A DNA stretch of 14,894 nt, from the NCBI GenBank assembly GCA_964579415.1, contig CAZOGW010000076.1:1-14894 (forward strand). The letters are read 5' to 3'. The notes beneath the pieces were generated by a model, which had not been told where the DNA came from, did no database searches, and saw nothing but the letters and a program-made list of their open reading frames with translations. The stretch is from CAZOGW01 sp964579415 (GTDB lineage Bacteria > Actinomycetota > Acidimicrobiia > Spongiisociales > UBA5794). Shown here one piece after another: positions 1 to 6,321 of the stretch. The position numbers and the translations under genes were made by a program. Each line of letters starts with the position of its first letter. Positions within the stretch are counted from its first letter, which is position 1.

Positions 1-60
1 TACCTAGTACCTAGTACCTAGTACCTAGTACCTAGTACCTAGTACCTAGTACCTAGTACC
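1..60 (-). repeat. Heptamer tandem array A1, (TACCTAG)8 plus TACC
   Basis: Eight perfect copies of the 7-mer TACCTAG are followed by TACC, then by TCCCC. The array starts at the first base of the window, so it may extend further left. It lies at the 3' end of the recombinase-like gene and supplies that gene's last codons and its TAG stop. Read along that gene (minus strand) it is GGGGAGGTAC followed by TAGGTAC units. Because 7 is not a multiple of 3 and CTAG is a palindrome, the array puts TAG stops in all six frames. Confidence 0.97.
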
Positions 61-468
61 TCCCCAGCGATCCTCGTGGGCGGCGAGGCGTTCCAGAACC
101 TGCCGTGCCTGTTCGCGGGCGGCTCTGGTGTCGTCGGTGGCGTCGGCGGCGGAGTCTTCGGTGGTGAAGGCGACAGTGGCGCCGTGCCGCTCCAGATCCC
201 AGAGCACGACCTCTTGAGCGGTGGGTGAGTCGCCGAGGGCGGACGGGGACGCCACCACCACCGTTGCGGCGACGCCTGCGTCGACGACGGCGACCAGCGC
301 GTCGAACCCGGCACCGACCACGTCGTCGGACCGGACCGGGTCCCGGCACAGCGCGACCAGGTCATGGCCGTGGTCGTCGGCCCACCGCCTGATCCGCTCC
401 CCCTGAGCGAACGCAGGCTCGGTACCCACCGCCGCCGGCCTCTCCCGCACATACCCGACAACCCGCAT
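46..468 (-). CDS. Resolvase-like protein without catalytic residues (serine recombinase N-terminal fold)
   Basis: This 140-residue protein follows the layout of the serine recombinase (resolvase/invertase) catalytic domain: an opening MRVVGYVRE strand, a helix with ERIRRWADDHG, a central VAATVVVASPSALGDS strand-loop and a C-terminal helical QARQVLERLAAHE segment. Active members have YxRVSxxxQ, with the nucleophilic serine at about residue 10; here residues 6-10 are YVRER, so that serine is absent. The usual DRLxR arginines are also missing from the ASPSALGDS loop. There is no C-terminal DNA-binding domain. Recombination activity is therefore unlikely, and a structural or regulatory role is inference. 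The ATG has an AGGGAG ribosome site about 5 bases upstream. The last codons (GTRY) and the TAG stop lie inside repeat array A1, and a second array (A2) lies just upstream, so the gene is flanked by repeats. It is divergent from the moxR operon. Confidence 0.72.
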   Translation of the reverse strand: MRVVGYVRERPAAVGTEPAFAQGERIRRWADDHGHDLVALCRDPVRSDDVVGAGFDALVAVVDAGVAATVVVASPSALGDSPTAQEVVLWDLERHGATVAFTTEDSAADATDDTRAAREQARQVLERLAAHEDRWGGTRY

Positions 469-492
469 CGATCTCCCTCACGTACGACCTGA

Positions 493-524
493 TACCAAGT
501 ACCAAGTACCAAGTACCAAGTACC
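493..524 (-). repeat. Heptamer tandem array A2, (TACCAAG)4 plus TACC
   Basis: Four perfect TACCAAG units plus TACC sit in the 148-base divergent gap between the recombinase-like gene and moxR. The fourth base pair of the family unit differs from A1 (CAAG for CTAG). This is the only array in the window that is not just 3' of a gene; it lies 5' of both neighbours. The remainder of the gap, 525-603, shows no promoter I can defend. Confidence 0.95.
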
Positions 525-616
525 TGTCCGGCAACGCTACACCGAAGAGTCTCCGCCCCGTAGCAAACACGTGCTTAGTAACCTTCCCGGGTCGCGCCCG
601 AGGAAGGAGCCAGCCC

Positions 617-1588
617 GTGACCATCAGCGCCGAAGACCTTCAGGGCTTCCGAAAGCGCTTCGATGCGATCACCGACAATGTCGAGAGGGTCATCCAGGGC
701 AAGCGCGGCTCCATCGAGCTGCTCACCATCTGCCTGATCTCGGGGGGTCACGCCCTGATCGAGGACGTCCCCGGCGTCGGCAAGACGCTGCTGGCCAAGG
801 CGCTGGCCCGCTCCATCGACTGCTCCTTCTCCCGCGTCCAGTTCACCCCCGACCTGCTGCCCTCGGACGTCACCGGGGTCTCGGTGTGGGACCGGGACCG
901 CAACAACTTCGTCTTCCGCAAGGGCCCCGTCTTCGCCAACGTCGTGCTCGGCGATGAGATCAACCGGGCCAGCCCCAAGACCCAGGCGGCACTGCTCGAG
1001 GCGATGGAGGAACGCCAGGTCACCGTCGACGGTACGACCCGGTCGCTGGCGGCCCCGTTCCTGGTGGTGGCCACACAGAACCCCATCGAGCACGAGGGCA
1101 CCTACCCGCTCCCCGAGGCGCAGCTCGACCGCTTCATGATGCGCCTCGACATGGGCTACCCGAGCCGGGAGAAGGAACTGCAGATGCTCGACGCCCACGG
1201 CGACCACCCGGTCTACGACGACCTGCTCCCCGTGGTCAACGCCGACGACGTGCTCTTCATGATGGACGTGGCCCGCCGCATCTACGCCGCCGACATCCTC
1301 AAGTCCTACCTGGTCGACCTGGCCGACGCCTCCCGCAACGACCCCGACCTGCTGCTGGGCACCTCGCCGCGGGCGACGCTCAACCTGCTGCGGGCCGCCC
1401 GCAGCCATGCCGCCGCCCGGGGCCGGGACTACGTCGCCCCCGACGACGTCAAGACGATGCTGGGTCCGGTGCTCAACCACCGCCTCATCATGCGCCCCGA
1501 GGCACAGATGCGCGGCGTCGACATGGCGTCCGTCATCGACGGCCTGGCCCGCACCGTCCCGGTCCCCGGCCTCAAGCCGATCAGCTGA
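617..1588 (+). CDS. MoxR-family AAA+ ATPase
   Basis: A 323-residue MoxR-type AAA+ ATPase, the usual length for the family. Visible motifs are Walker A (EDVPGVGKT, about residues 49-57), Walker B (VVLGDE, 109-114, followed by INRASPKTQ), the sensor-1 region VVATQNPIEHEGTYPLPEAQ, and the sensor-2 region GTSPRATLNLLRAAR. MoxR proteins are thought to act as chaperone-like ATPases that remodel or activate partners encoded beside them, often VWA or DUF58 proteins. The GTG start at 617 has AAGGAG at 604-609 with a 7-base spacer. The TGA stop overlaps the next gene's ATG by one base (TGATG), so the two are translationally coupled. Family assignment is secure; the substrate is unknown. Confidence 0.95.
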   Translation: MTISAEDLQGFRKRFDAITDNVERVIQGKRGSIELLTICLISGGHALIEDVPGVGKTLLAKALARSIDCSFSRVQFTPDLLPSDVTGVSVWDRDRNNFVFRKGPVFANVVLGDEINRASPKTQAALLEAMEERQVTVDGTTRSLAAPFLVVATQNPIEHEGTYPLPEAQLDRFMMRLDMGYPSREKELQMLDAHGDHPVYDDLLPVVNADDVLFMMDVARRIYAADILKSYLVDLADASRNDPDLLLGTSPRATLNLLRAARSHAAARGRDYVAPDDVKTMLGPVLNHRLIMRPEAQMRGVDMASVIDGLARTVPVPGLKPIS

Positions 1589-2772
1589 TGCCCACCGTCC
1601 GGGGCTGGGCAGCTACCGGCGCCGCCGCTGCCCTCGGACTGCTCTGGCTCGGATTCGGCGAGCAGCTCCTCCTCGCCGGCGCCGCCTTCCTCCTGCTGGC
1701 GGTGATCTTCGGTGTGGCCTACGTGCGGCGCATCGCCCCCCAGGTCTCGGTTACCCGCCACCTCGTTCCTCACCTGGTCCGCGACGGCGACGTCGCCCTG
1801 GTGTCGGTGACCCTGGTGGCGCACCGCCCCCTGTCCCATGCCCACATCCGCGACACCGTGGAGGGCCTGGGCACCGCCGAGTTCGTCGCCGACGTGGTGT
1901 CCCCCGACGATCCGCTCACCGGCCGCTACGAGGTGGTTTGCCGGCCCCGGGGCGTCTACCGGGTCGGCCCCACCGACGTCCGCATCCGTGACCCGTTCGG
2001 CATGGCCGAGAGCGGCGGGGAGGCGGGCCGGGTCGACCGGCTGGTGGTCTTCCCCGCCATCGACCCGCTGGAAGGGCTCCCCCTGGTGCGCGGCCAGGAC
2101 CCCAATGTGGCCACCGCCCGCACCCGCTACTCGCAGACCGGGGGCGACGACTTCTTCACCCTGCGCGAGTACCAGCAGGGCGACGACCTGCGCCGCATCC
2201 ACTGGCCCAGCTCCGCCAAGCGGGACCAGCTCATGATCCGCCAGCTGGAGATGCCGTGGCAGTCGCGGGCACTGGTGGTCATCGACCCTGACACCGCCAG
2301 TTACTCCGGCCCGGAGTCGTTCGAGCAGGCGGTGCGGGGAGCTGCGTCGGTGCTGCACCACCTCTTCGGCACCGGCTTCCAACCGACGCTGTGGACGGGC
2401 CGGACGACAACGACGCCGGTGACGTCCGCCGAGACGTACGCGCTGGCGATGGAGGAACTGGCGATGGTCATGCCCGACGAGGGGCTCGACCTGCGCAACG
2501 CCCTCCCCCGGCTGCGCCGCCGCGGCGTCGCCGGCGGGGCGCTGGTGCTGGTGACGGGCCACGCCGGGGACCGCCACCTGGCGGTGTACCGCAACCTGGG
2601 ACGGGACTACACCCGCACCATCGTCCTCGCCGTCGGCGAAGAGATGGACTCCACCATGCTCCGCTTCCAGCAGGCGGGAGTGGTCACGGTGGTCGCCCCC
2701 CGCGGCACGTCTTGGGGACCGGCCTGGCGTCACGCTCTGGAGAGCTCATGGTCTACCGCTTCACCTCTCTAG
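1588..2772 (+). CDS. DUF58 family membrane-anchored protein
   Basis: 394 residues. Two hydrophobic segments at the N-terminus (about 8-24 and 27-46) are followed by an extracytoplasmic or linker beta region. The DUF58 signature is at about 185-221: GGDDFFTLREYQQGDDLRRI, then HW, SAKR and the IRQLE end. The C-terminal half resembles a von Willebrand A fold; the segment LVVIDPDTAS is in the place of the metal-binding DxSxS motif but does not match it exactly. DUF58 proteins are the regular partner of MoxR ATPases. The ATG shares a base with the moxR stop, and the C-terminal 25 bases overlap the transglutaminase gene, which argues for one operon and a joint function, perhaps at the cell envelope. 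Confidence 0.93.
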   Translation: MPTVRGWAATGAAAALGLLWLGFGEQLLLAGAAFLLLAVIFGVAYVRRIAPQVSVTRHLVPHLVRDGDVALVSVTLVAHRPLSHAHIRDTVEGLGTAEFVADVVSPDDPLTGRYEVVCRPRGVYRVGPTDVRIRDPFGMAESGGEAGRVDRLVVFPAIDPLEGLPLVRGQDPNVATARTRYSQTGGDDFFTLREYQQGDDLRRIHWPSSAKRDQLMIRQLEMPWQSRALVVIDPDTASYSGPESFEQAVRGAASVLHHLFGTGFQPTLWTGRTTTTPVTSAETYALAMEELAMVMPDEGLDLRNALPRLRRRGVAGGALVLVTGHAGDRHLAVYRNLGRDYTRTIVLAVGEEMDSTMLRFQQAGVVTVVAPRGTSWGPAWRHALESSWSTASPL

Positions 2773-5105
2773 CCGGCGCCGCCATCCTGGCGTACGCCTT
2801 CTTCGAGCTGGGATCGCTGCTGCGACCCACGGTGGACGGCCCGCCGTGGCAGTTCGTCGTCGTCGCCGCCGCCGTCCTCGGCGCCGTGCTCACCTGGACC
2901 GGGCTCACCTACCGGATGCGGCCCATCCTCATCATCGCCCTCAACCTGGTGGTGTTCGTCGTGATCGCATTCCGGGTGGTCACCCCGGAGACGATGTCGC
3001 TGGTCCTGGTACCCACCGGCGAGAGCCTGGCGGCGATGGGCGCCGAGCTGTCCCAGGCGCTGGCGGTGATCCGCAACGGCATCGAGCCGGTCATCCCCAT
3101 CGAGGGCCTGGTGGTGATCCTGGCCGCGGTGATGTGGGCGGTGGGCGGCCTGACCGCCTTCGGCTCGTTCACCGGCCGCCCCGCCCTCATCGTCGTCCCC
3201 GGGCTGGTCCTGGTCCTGCAGTTCTCCACCATGGACCGCTCCCCGACGTCCATGGGGGGCATCGCCGTCTTCCTGATGCTGGTCGCCGGCGCCATGGTGG
3301 CGGTGGTCACCGACGAGCGTCGCGCCAGCAAGGGACGCATGACCCACCAGTCGGGCTGGTCGCCGGCGCGCCGCTCCGCCCGGGGCCTCACCGGCACCAT
3401 GGTGGTGCTCACCGTGATCGGGTCGGTGGCGGCCGTGACCGCCCTCGCCAACGCGGTGCCCGTCGACGGGATGGTGCGCTGGCGCGTCTCCACCGGTCTC
3501 ACCGGGGAGTTCTACGGCTCGGTGTCCTACAACCCCTTCACCGACATAAAGACCTCGCTGGTGGCCCGCTCACAGGTACCGCTGTTCTACGCCCGGGTCA
3601 CCGGCGACGTCCCCGCCGACCAGGTCTACTTCCGCATGCTCACCCTGGAGACCTACCAAGGCGGGCAGTTCTTCACCGACCGTCCCGAGCTCGACCCGGT
3701 GGACGCCAACCGCTGGGAAGACGGTCGCCACGCCTTCGCCGGCCCCACCGGTGACGTGGTGACCGAGATCGTCATCGACCGTCTGCGTATGGATTGGCTC
3801 CCCGCCGCCTACACACCGCTCGGCGTCGACGGCGAGGACGGCTTCGTCGGCTCGGTGCGGGTACGCCGCGACGACGGGTCGCTCCGCCTCGACGGCGGGC
3901 TCACCTCGCCCGAGCTGTCGTACCAGGTGCGCTCCCGCATCCCCCGCCCCGACCACGACGTGCTCGCCGCCGAGGCCGACGGCTCACTGTCCCCCCTGTT
4001 CGAGGCCGCCGCCGACGAGGGACTGGCGGTGCCTTCCCCCGTCGTCGTCGACCCCCGCCCCGAGCCACCCGACGTGGAGCGGTACCTGCAACTCCCCGAC
4101 AACATCGACCCTGAGGTCCTGGCGCTGGCGCGGCAGCGGGTCCGCGGCCTCACCACCTCCTACGAGATGGGGCTGGTGCTGGAATCGTGGTTCCGGTCTA
4201 GCGATTTCCGGTACACCACGGACATCCCTCCCGGCCACGGCGCCCAGGCGCTCTCGGAATGGCTCCTCGACTCCAGCCACGAGTTCTACCGCGCCGGGTA
4301 CTGCGAGACCTTCGCCACCTCGATGGCGGTGCTGGCGCGGGCGGTGGGCATCCCGTCTCGGGTGGTGCTCGGGTTCACGCCCGGCGAGCCGGCCTCGGAG
4401 GATGGCATCGTGGTGGTGCGGGACCGTAATGCCCACGCCTGGGTGGAGCTGTGGATCCCCAGCCAGGGCTGGGTGCGCTTCGACCCCACGCCCCGGCCCG
4501 ACCGCATCAACCCCTCCACCACGGCGGATCTTGCGGGTACGCTCGGCTTCGACCCGGTGGCGCTGTTCGCCGAGATCCCGGTCCCCCCGCTCACCCCGGT
4601 CCCCAACCCCAACATCTTCGAGGGTGACCCGGACATCGGCGTCACCGATGGCGTACCCCCGGTGGGTGGGCCGGGCGACGGCGGCGGCTGGGCGTTGCCG
4701 GGGTTCGCGCAGCCGGTGACGGTTGCGATCCTGGCGGCGGCGTTGCTGCTGGCGATCATCCCCGGGATCAAGGGTTGGCGGCGGCGGCGCCGGATGTCCC
4801 GGCTGCGCCACGGCGACATCTCCGCCGCCTGGGAGCAGATCGTGGCTCAGCTCACCGACCTCGGCGACCAGCCCGACGCCGCCATGACACCGGCCGAACT
4901 GGCCCGGCAGGTCGATCCGGTGATGCAGCCCCTGGCGTCGGTCTACGGCCAGTCGACCTACGGCCCTCCCGGCGCCGCCTCCCCCGCCGCCGTGGCCACC
5001 GCCGAAGCCGCCCTCCATCAGACAAGCATGGAGCTCAGCGCCCGATCGTCAAGGACGAGACGGCTGATGGCCCTGTACTCCCTGAGATCGCTGTTCGGAA
5101 AATAG
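2748..5105 (+). CDS. Membrane transglutaminase-like protein with C-terminal DUF4129
   Basis: 785 residues from the ATG at 2748, which has GGAG at 2739-2742; the longer upstream open frame only shadows the DUF58 gene. About seven transmembrane segments lie between residues 6 and 237, followed by a large presumably extracytoplasmic region. The transglutaminase/protease-like core has the papain-like triad: Cys519 (YCETFAT), His563 (NAHAWVELW) and Asp579 (VRFDPTPRP). A further membrane segment (about 656-675) leads to a basic RRRRR stretch and a cytoplasmic DUF4129-like tail (AWEQIVAQL, MTPAELARQV). This is the usual third member of MoxR/DUF58 operons; the substrate is unknown, with cell-envelope peptide processing as the common guess. 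The TAG stop at 5103-5105 is the first three bases of repeat array A3, so the array fixes the C-terminus. The gene overlaps DUF58 by 25 bases. Confidence 0.94.
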   Translation: MVYRFTSLAGAAILAYAFFELGSLLRPTVDGPPWQFVVVAAAVLGAVLTWTGLTYRMRPILIIALNLVVFVVIAFRVVTPETMSLVLVPTGESLAAMGAELSQALAVIRNGIEPVIPIEGLVVILAAVMWAVGGLTAFGSFTGRPALIVVPGLVLVLQFSTMDRSPTSMGGIAVFLMLVAGAMVAVVTDERRASKGRMTHQSGWSPARRSARGLTGTMVVLTVIGSVAAVTALANAVPVDGMVRWRVSTGLTGEFYGSVSYNPFTDIKTSLVARSQVPLFYARVTGDVPADQVYFRMLTLETYQGGQFFTDRPELDPVDANRWEDGRHAFAGPTGDVVTEIVIDRLRMDWLPAAYTPLGVDGEDGFVGSVRVRRDDGSLRLDGGLTSPELSYQVRSRIPRPDHDVLAAEADGSLSPLFEAAADEGLAVPSPVVVDPRPEPPDVERYLQLPDNIDPEVLALARQRVRGLTTSYEMGLVLESWFRSSDFRYTTDIPPGHGAQALSEWLLDSSHEFYRAGYCETFATSMAVLARAVGIPSRVVLGFTPGEPASEDGIVVVRDRNAHAWVELWIPSQGWVRFDPTPRPDRINPSTTADLAGTLGFDPVALFAEIPVPPLTPVPNPNIFEGDPDIGVTDGVPPVGGPGDGGGWALPGFAQPVTVAILAAALLLAIIPGIKGWRRRRRMSRLRHGDISAAWEQIVAQLTDLGDQPDAAMTPAELARQVDPVMQPLASVYGQSTYGPPGAASPAAVATAEAALHQTSMELSARSSRTRRLMALYSLRSLFGK

Positions 5106-5160
5106 GTACTAGGTACTAGGTACTAGGTACTAGGTACTAGGTACTAGGTACTAGGTACTA
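5103..5160 (+). repeat. Heptamer tandem array A3, (TAGGTAC)8
   Basis: Eight perfect TAGGTAC units (the complement of the A1 unit) plus TA follow directly on the transglutaminase gene and provide its stop codon. The polarity relative to that gene is the same as A1 has to its own gene. The repeat is inverted relative to A4, 80 bases further on. Confidence 0.97.
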
Positions 5161-5240
5161 GAGCTCAGCGCAGGCCATCGGTGAACCCGGGGCTGCTGCG
5201 AGAACCGGCAAACCTCGTGCGAAGCGGTACGGACGCCAGA

Positions 5241-5270
5241 CCTAGTACTTAGTACCTAGTACCTAGTACC
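5241..5270 (-). repeat. Heptamer tandem array A4, TACCTAG/TACTTAG units
   Basis: CCTAG, TACTTAG, TACCTAG, TACCTAG and TACC end exactly at the base before the MerR gene's stop codon (TGA on the minus strand, 5271-5273). One unit carries a C-to-T change. The array is complementary to A3. The 80 bases between the two arrays (5161-5240) contain no gene I can support. Confidence 0.95.
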
Positions 5271-5759
5271 TCATGTTCCCGTCTCCTCTTCCAGGTCGTC
5301 TTCGACCCGGCGGAGGAGCTCGAGGAACTGTTCCCGGTCCAACTCGAACCGGGTCACGTCCTCTTCGACGGTGCGGGCGATCTCGTTGATGGCGACGAAG
5401 AAGGCAAGTTGGCCCTGGCGCAGCGCGTCCAGCAGTTCGTCGTCGTCGGAGGCGACACGGAAGATCGACTGGCCGTCCGTGATCAGCGACACCTCGGAGA
5501 GGTGGTTGTCCATGTCGGCGGTGCGGCGCAGGTAATCCCACGCCCGGCGCACACGCTGCACCGACATGCCGTTATCGAGCAGGCTCTTCACCACCCGCAA
5601 CGCCACCAGGTCACGGAACGAGTAGAGGCGGCGGCGCCCCGGGCGTCCGTCTGTCGACTGTACCGATGGCTGCACCAACTCGACCTTGTCCCAGTATCGA
5701 AGCTGATGAGCGGTGCAATGGGTGAGCTTCGATGCCTGCTGAGCAGTGAAACCTTCCAA
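5271..5759 (-). CDS. MerR-type HTH transcriptional regulator
   Basis: 162 residues. The N-terminal winged helix-turn-helix of the MerR family is at about 3-75: FTAQQASKLTHCTAHQLRYW, then RRLYSFRDLVALRVVKSLLD and GMSVQRVRRAWDYL. The C-terminal part (about 85-162) is helical, ends in an acidic tail (EDDLEEETGT), and has no obvious metal or drug ligand cluster, so the signal is unknown. The start is TTG at 5757-5759, chosen because GGGAGG lies 4 bases upstream and no ATG fits the HTH start. It follows the DUF3040 gene by 97 bases on the same strand and may share its transcript. Its stop abuts repeat array A4. Targets cannot be told from the sequence. Confidence 0.88.
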   Translation of the reverse strand: MEGFTAQQASKLTHCTAHQLRYWDKVELVQPSVQSTDGRPGRRRLYSFRDLVALRVVKSLLDNGMSVQRVRRAWDYLRRTADMDNHLSEVSLITDGQSIFRVASDDDELLDALRQGQLAFFVAINEIARTVEEDVTRFELDREQFLELLRRVEDDLEEETGT

Positions 5760-5763
5760 CGAT

Positions 5764-5769
5764 CCTCCC
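5764..5769 (-). promoter_or_regulatory. Ribosome binding site deciding the TTG start of the MerR gene
   Basis: GGGAGG on the minus strand, 4 bases before the TTG codon. This strong match supports the rare TTG start, from which the protein begins at the first residue of the MerR helix-turn-helix. Confidence 0.7.
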
Positions 5770-5856
5770 TACACGTCCAATAGTCCAGCTCACCGGGGGG
5801 AGACGACGGTGCCCTGGCGCTGACGCTCTCTCAAAACCTTACGAAGGGCGGCCACT

Positions 5857-6198
5857 CTAGCGGTCGCGCTGCCACCTCTGCCTGAGGTTTCCAAACCAAT
5901 CTCCGACAGGTCGCGCGTGGCCCTTCTCGGGTGACCGCCGGCGCAGGTTCATGGCGATCCAGCCTGCGCTGACCACCATGACCAGGAACCCGGCAAGGGC
6001 TACCGCGGTCCAGGTCGTGAAGGAGGTGAGCATCACCACCAACCCGACGAGGAAGCAGAGGGCAGCGACCCGGTTCCAGCGACGGTGCATCGACTCCAGC
6101 GTCGTGTTGGCGACCGTCTCCGCCAGTTTGGGGTCTTCCTCATAGAACTGGCGCTCGATCTCTTCGAGAATGCGCTGTTCCCGCTCGTTGAGGGCCAT
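5857..6198 (-). CDS. DUF3040 small membrane protein
   Basis: 113 residues from the ATG at 6198. The opening MALNEREQRILEEIERQFYE is the hallmark of DUF3040 proteins, which are almost confined to Actinobacteria. Then come an amphipathic stretch (EDPKLAETVANTT), two transmembrane segments (about 43-61 and 64-84) and a basic cytoplasmic tail (NLRRRSPEKG to RQRWQRDR). An in-frame GTG at 6225 would add nine residues, but the family begins at this Met, and GAGGA lies just upstream. The function is unknown. In several actinobacteria DUF3040 genes lie near mraZ and division genes, and moxR/DUF58/transglutaminase operons may be nearby, so a link to envelope or division is a guess. A TATAAT box lies upstream at 6255-6260. 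Confidence 0.88.
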   Translation of the reverse strand: MALNEREQRILEEIERQFYEEDPKLAETVANTTLESMHRRWNRVAALCFLVGLVVMLTSFTTWTAVALAGFLVMVVSAGWIAMNLRRRSPEKGHARPVGDWFGNLRQRWQRDR

Positions 6199-6254
6199 TC
6201 CGTCCTCGTCCTTCGGCCTGTCCACCTGAGCCCGAATACCTCGGCCTGGCGCGC

Positions 6255-6260
6255 ATTATA
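6255..6260 (-). promoter_or_regulatory. Perfect TATAAT -10 box upstream of the DUF3040/MerR genes
   Basis: On the minus strand the sequence reads GGGTATAATGCG in otherwise GC-rich DNA. It is placed to start transcription about 50 bases before the DUF3040 ATG. No good -35 is seen at 16-18 bases (GAGGCG or similar), so dependence on an activator or on an extended contact is possible. The same spot lies about 60 bases upstream of the divergent membrane gene at 6322. Confidence 0.5.
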
Positions 6261-6321
6261 CCCGAGCCCCGAATCGCCGCCTCGGGTGAGCGGCAAGAAT
6301 GGGGGGCATGAGGACTGGCCG

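Larger units (their letters stand above)
5103..5270. terminator. Possible bidirectional terminator: inverted arrays A3 and A4 between convergent genes
   Basis: A3 (TAGGTAC units) and A4 (TACCTAG units) are reverse complements over about 29 bases, apart from the variant unit in A4. A transcript from either side could fold into a long stem with a loop of about 80 bases. The site lies between the convergent transglutaminase and MerR genes, where a two-way terminator would be useful. There is no T-run, so a classic intrinsic terminator is not shown; the role is inferred from position and complementarity. Confidence 0.35.

Noticed and set aside
1..60. CRISPR array
   Set aside because: The repeats are 7 bases long and directly adjacent, with no spacers, and there are no cas genes in the window.
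1..60. Telomere-like repeat or contig-end artefact
   Set aside because: The same family recurs at six internal sites in different variants and both orientations, always in the gaps between genes, so it is not an end effect. An artefact at position 1 alone cannot be fully excluded.
46..468. Active mobile element or integron with a working resolvase
   Set aside because: The catalytic serine and arginines and the DNA-binding domain are missing, and no terminal inverted repeats, att site or cargo genes were seen.
575..1480. Long open frames opposite moxR, DUF58, transglutaminase, the fab genes and manB
   Set aside because: They are antisense or out-of-frame shadows caused by high GC, with low-complexity Arg/Gly/Val/His-rich products, while the opposite strand encodes clear protein families.
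2391..2747. N-terminal extension of the transglutaminase protein
   Set aside because: The upstream part of this frame lies fully inside the DUF58 gene, has an Arg/Pro/Gly-rich shadow composition, and a good ribosome site and ATG are at 2748.
5161..5240. tRNA or small protein gene in the spacer between arrays A3 and A4
   Set aside because: No cloverleaf could be drawn, and there is no start codon with a ribosome site and a meaningful frame. A small RNA remains possible but unsupported.
5241..5270. FapR-like operator (TTAGTACCTAG resembles the Bacillus FapR site as I recall it)
   Set aside because: The match is part of the heptamer array, which also occurs beside unrelated genes and mainly at 3' ends. 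No FapR gene is present, and FapR belongs to Firmicutes.
6085..6321. N-terminal extension of the membrane protein at 6322
   Set aside because: It runs antisense through the DUF3040 gene and has no membrane or domain pattern; GTG at 6322 has a fair ribosome site.
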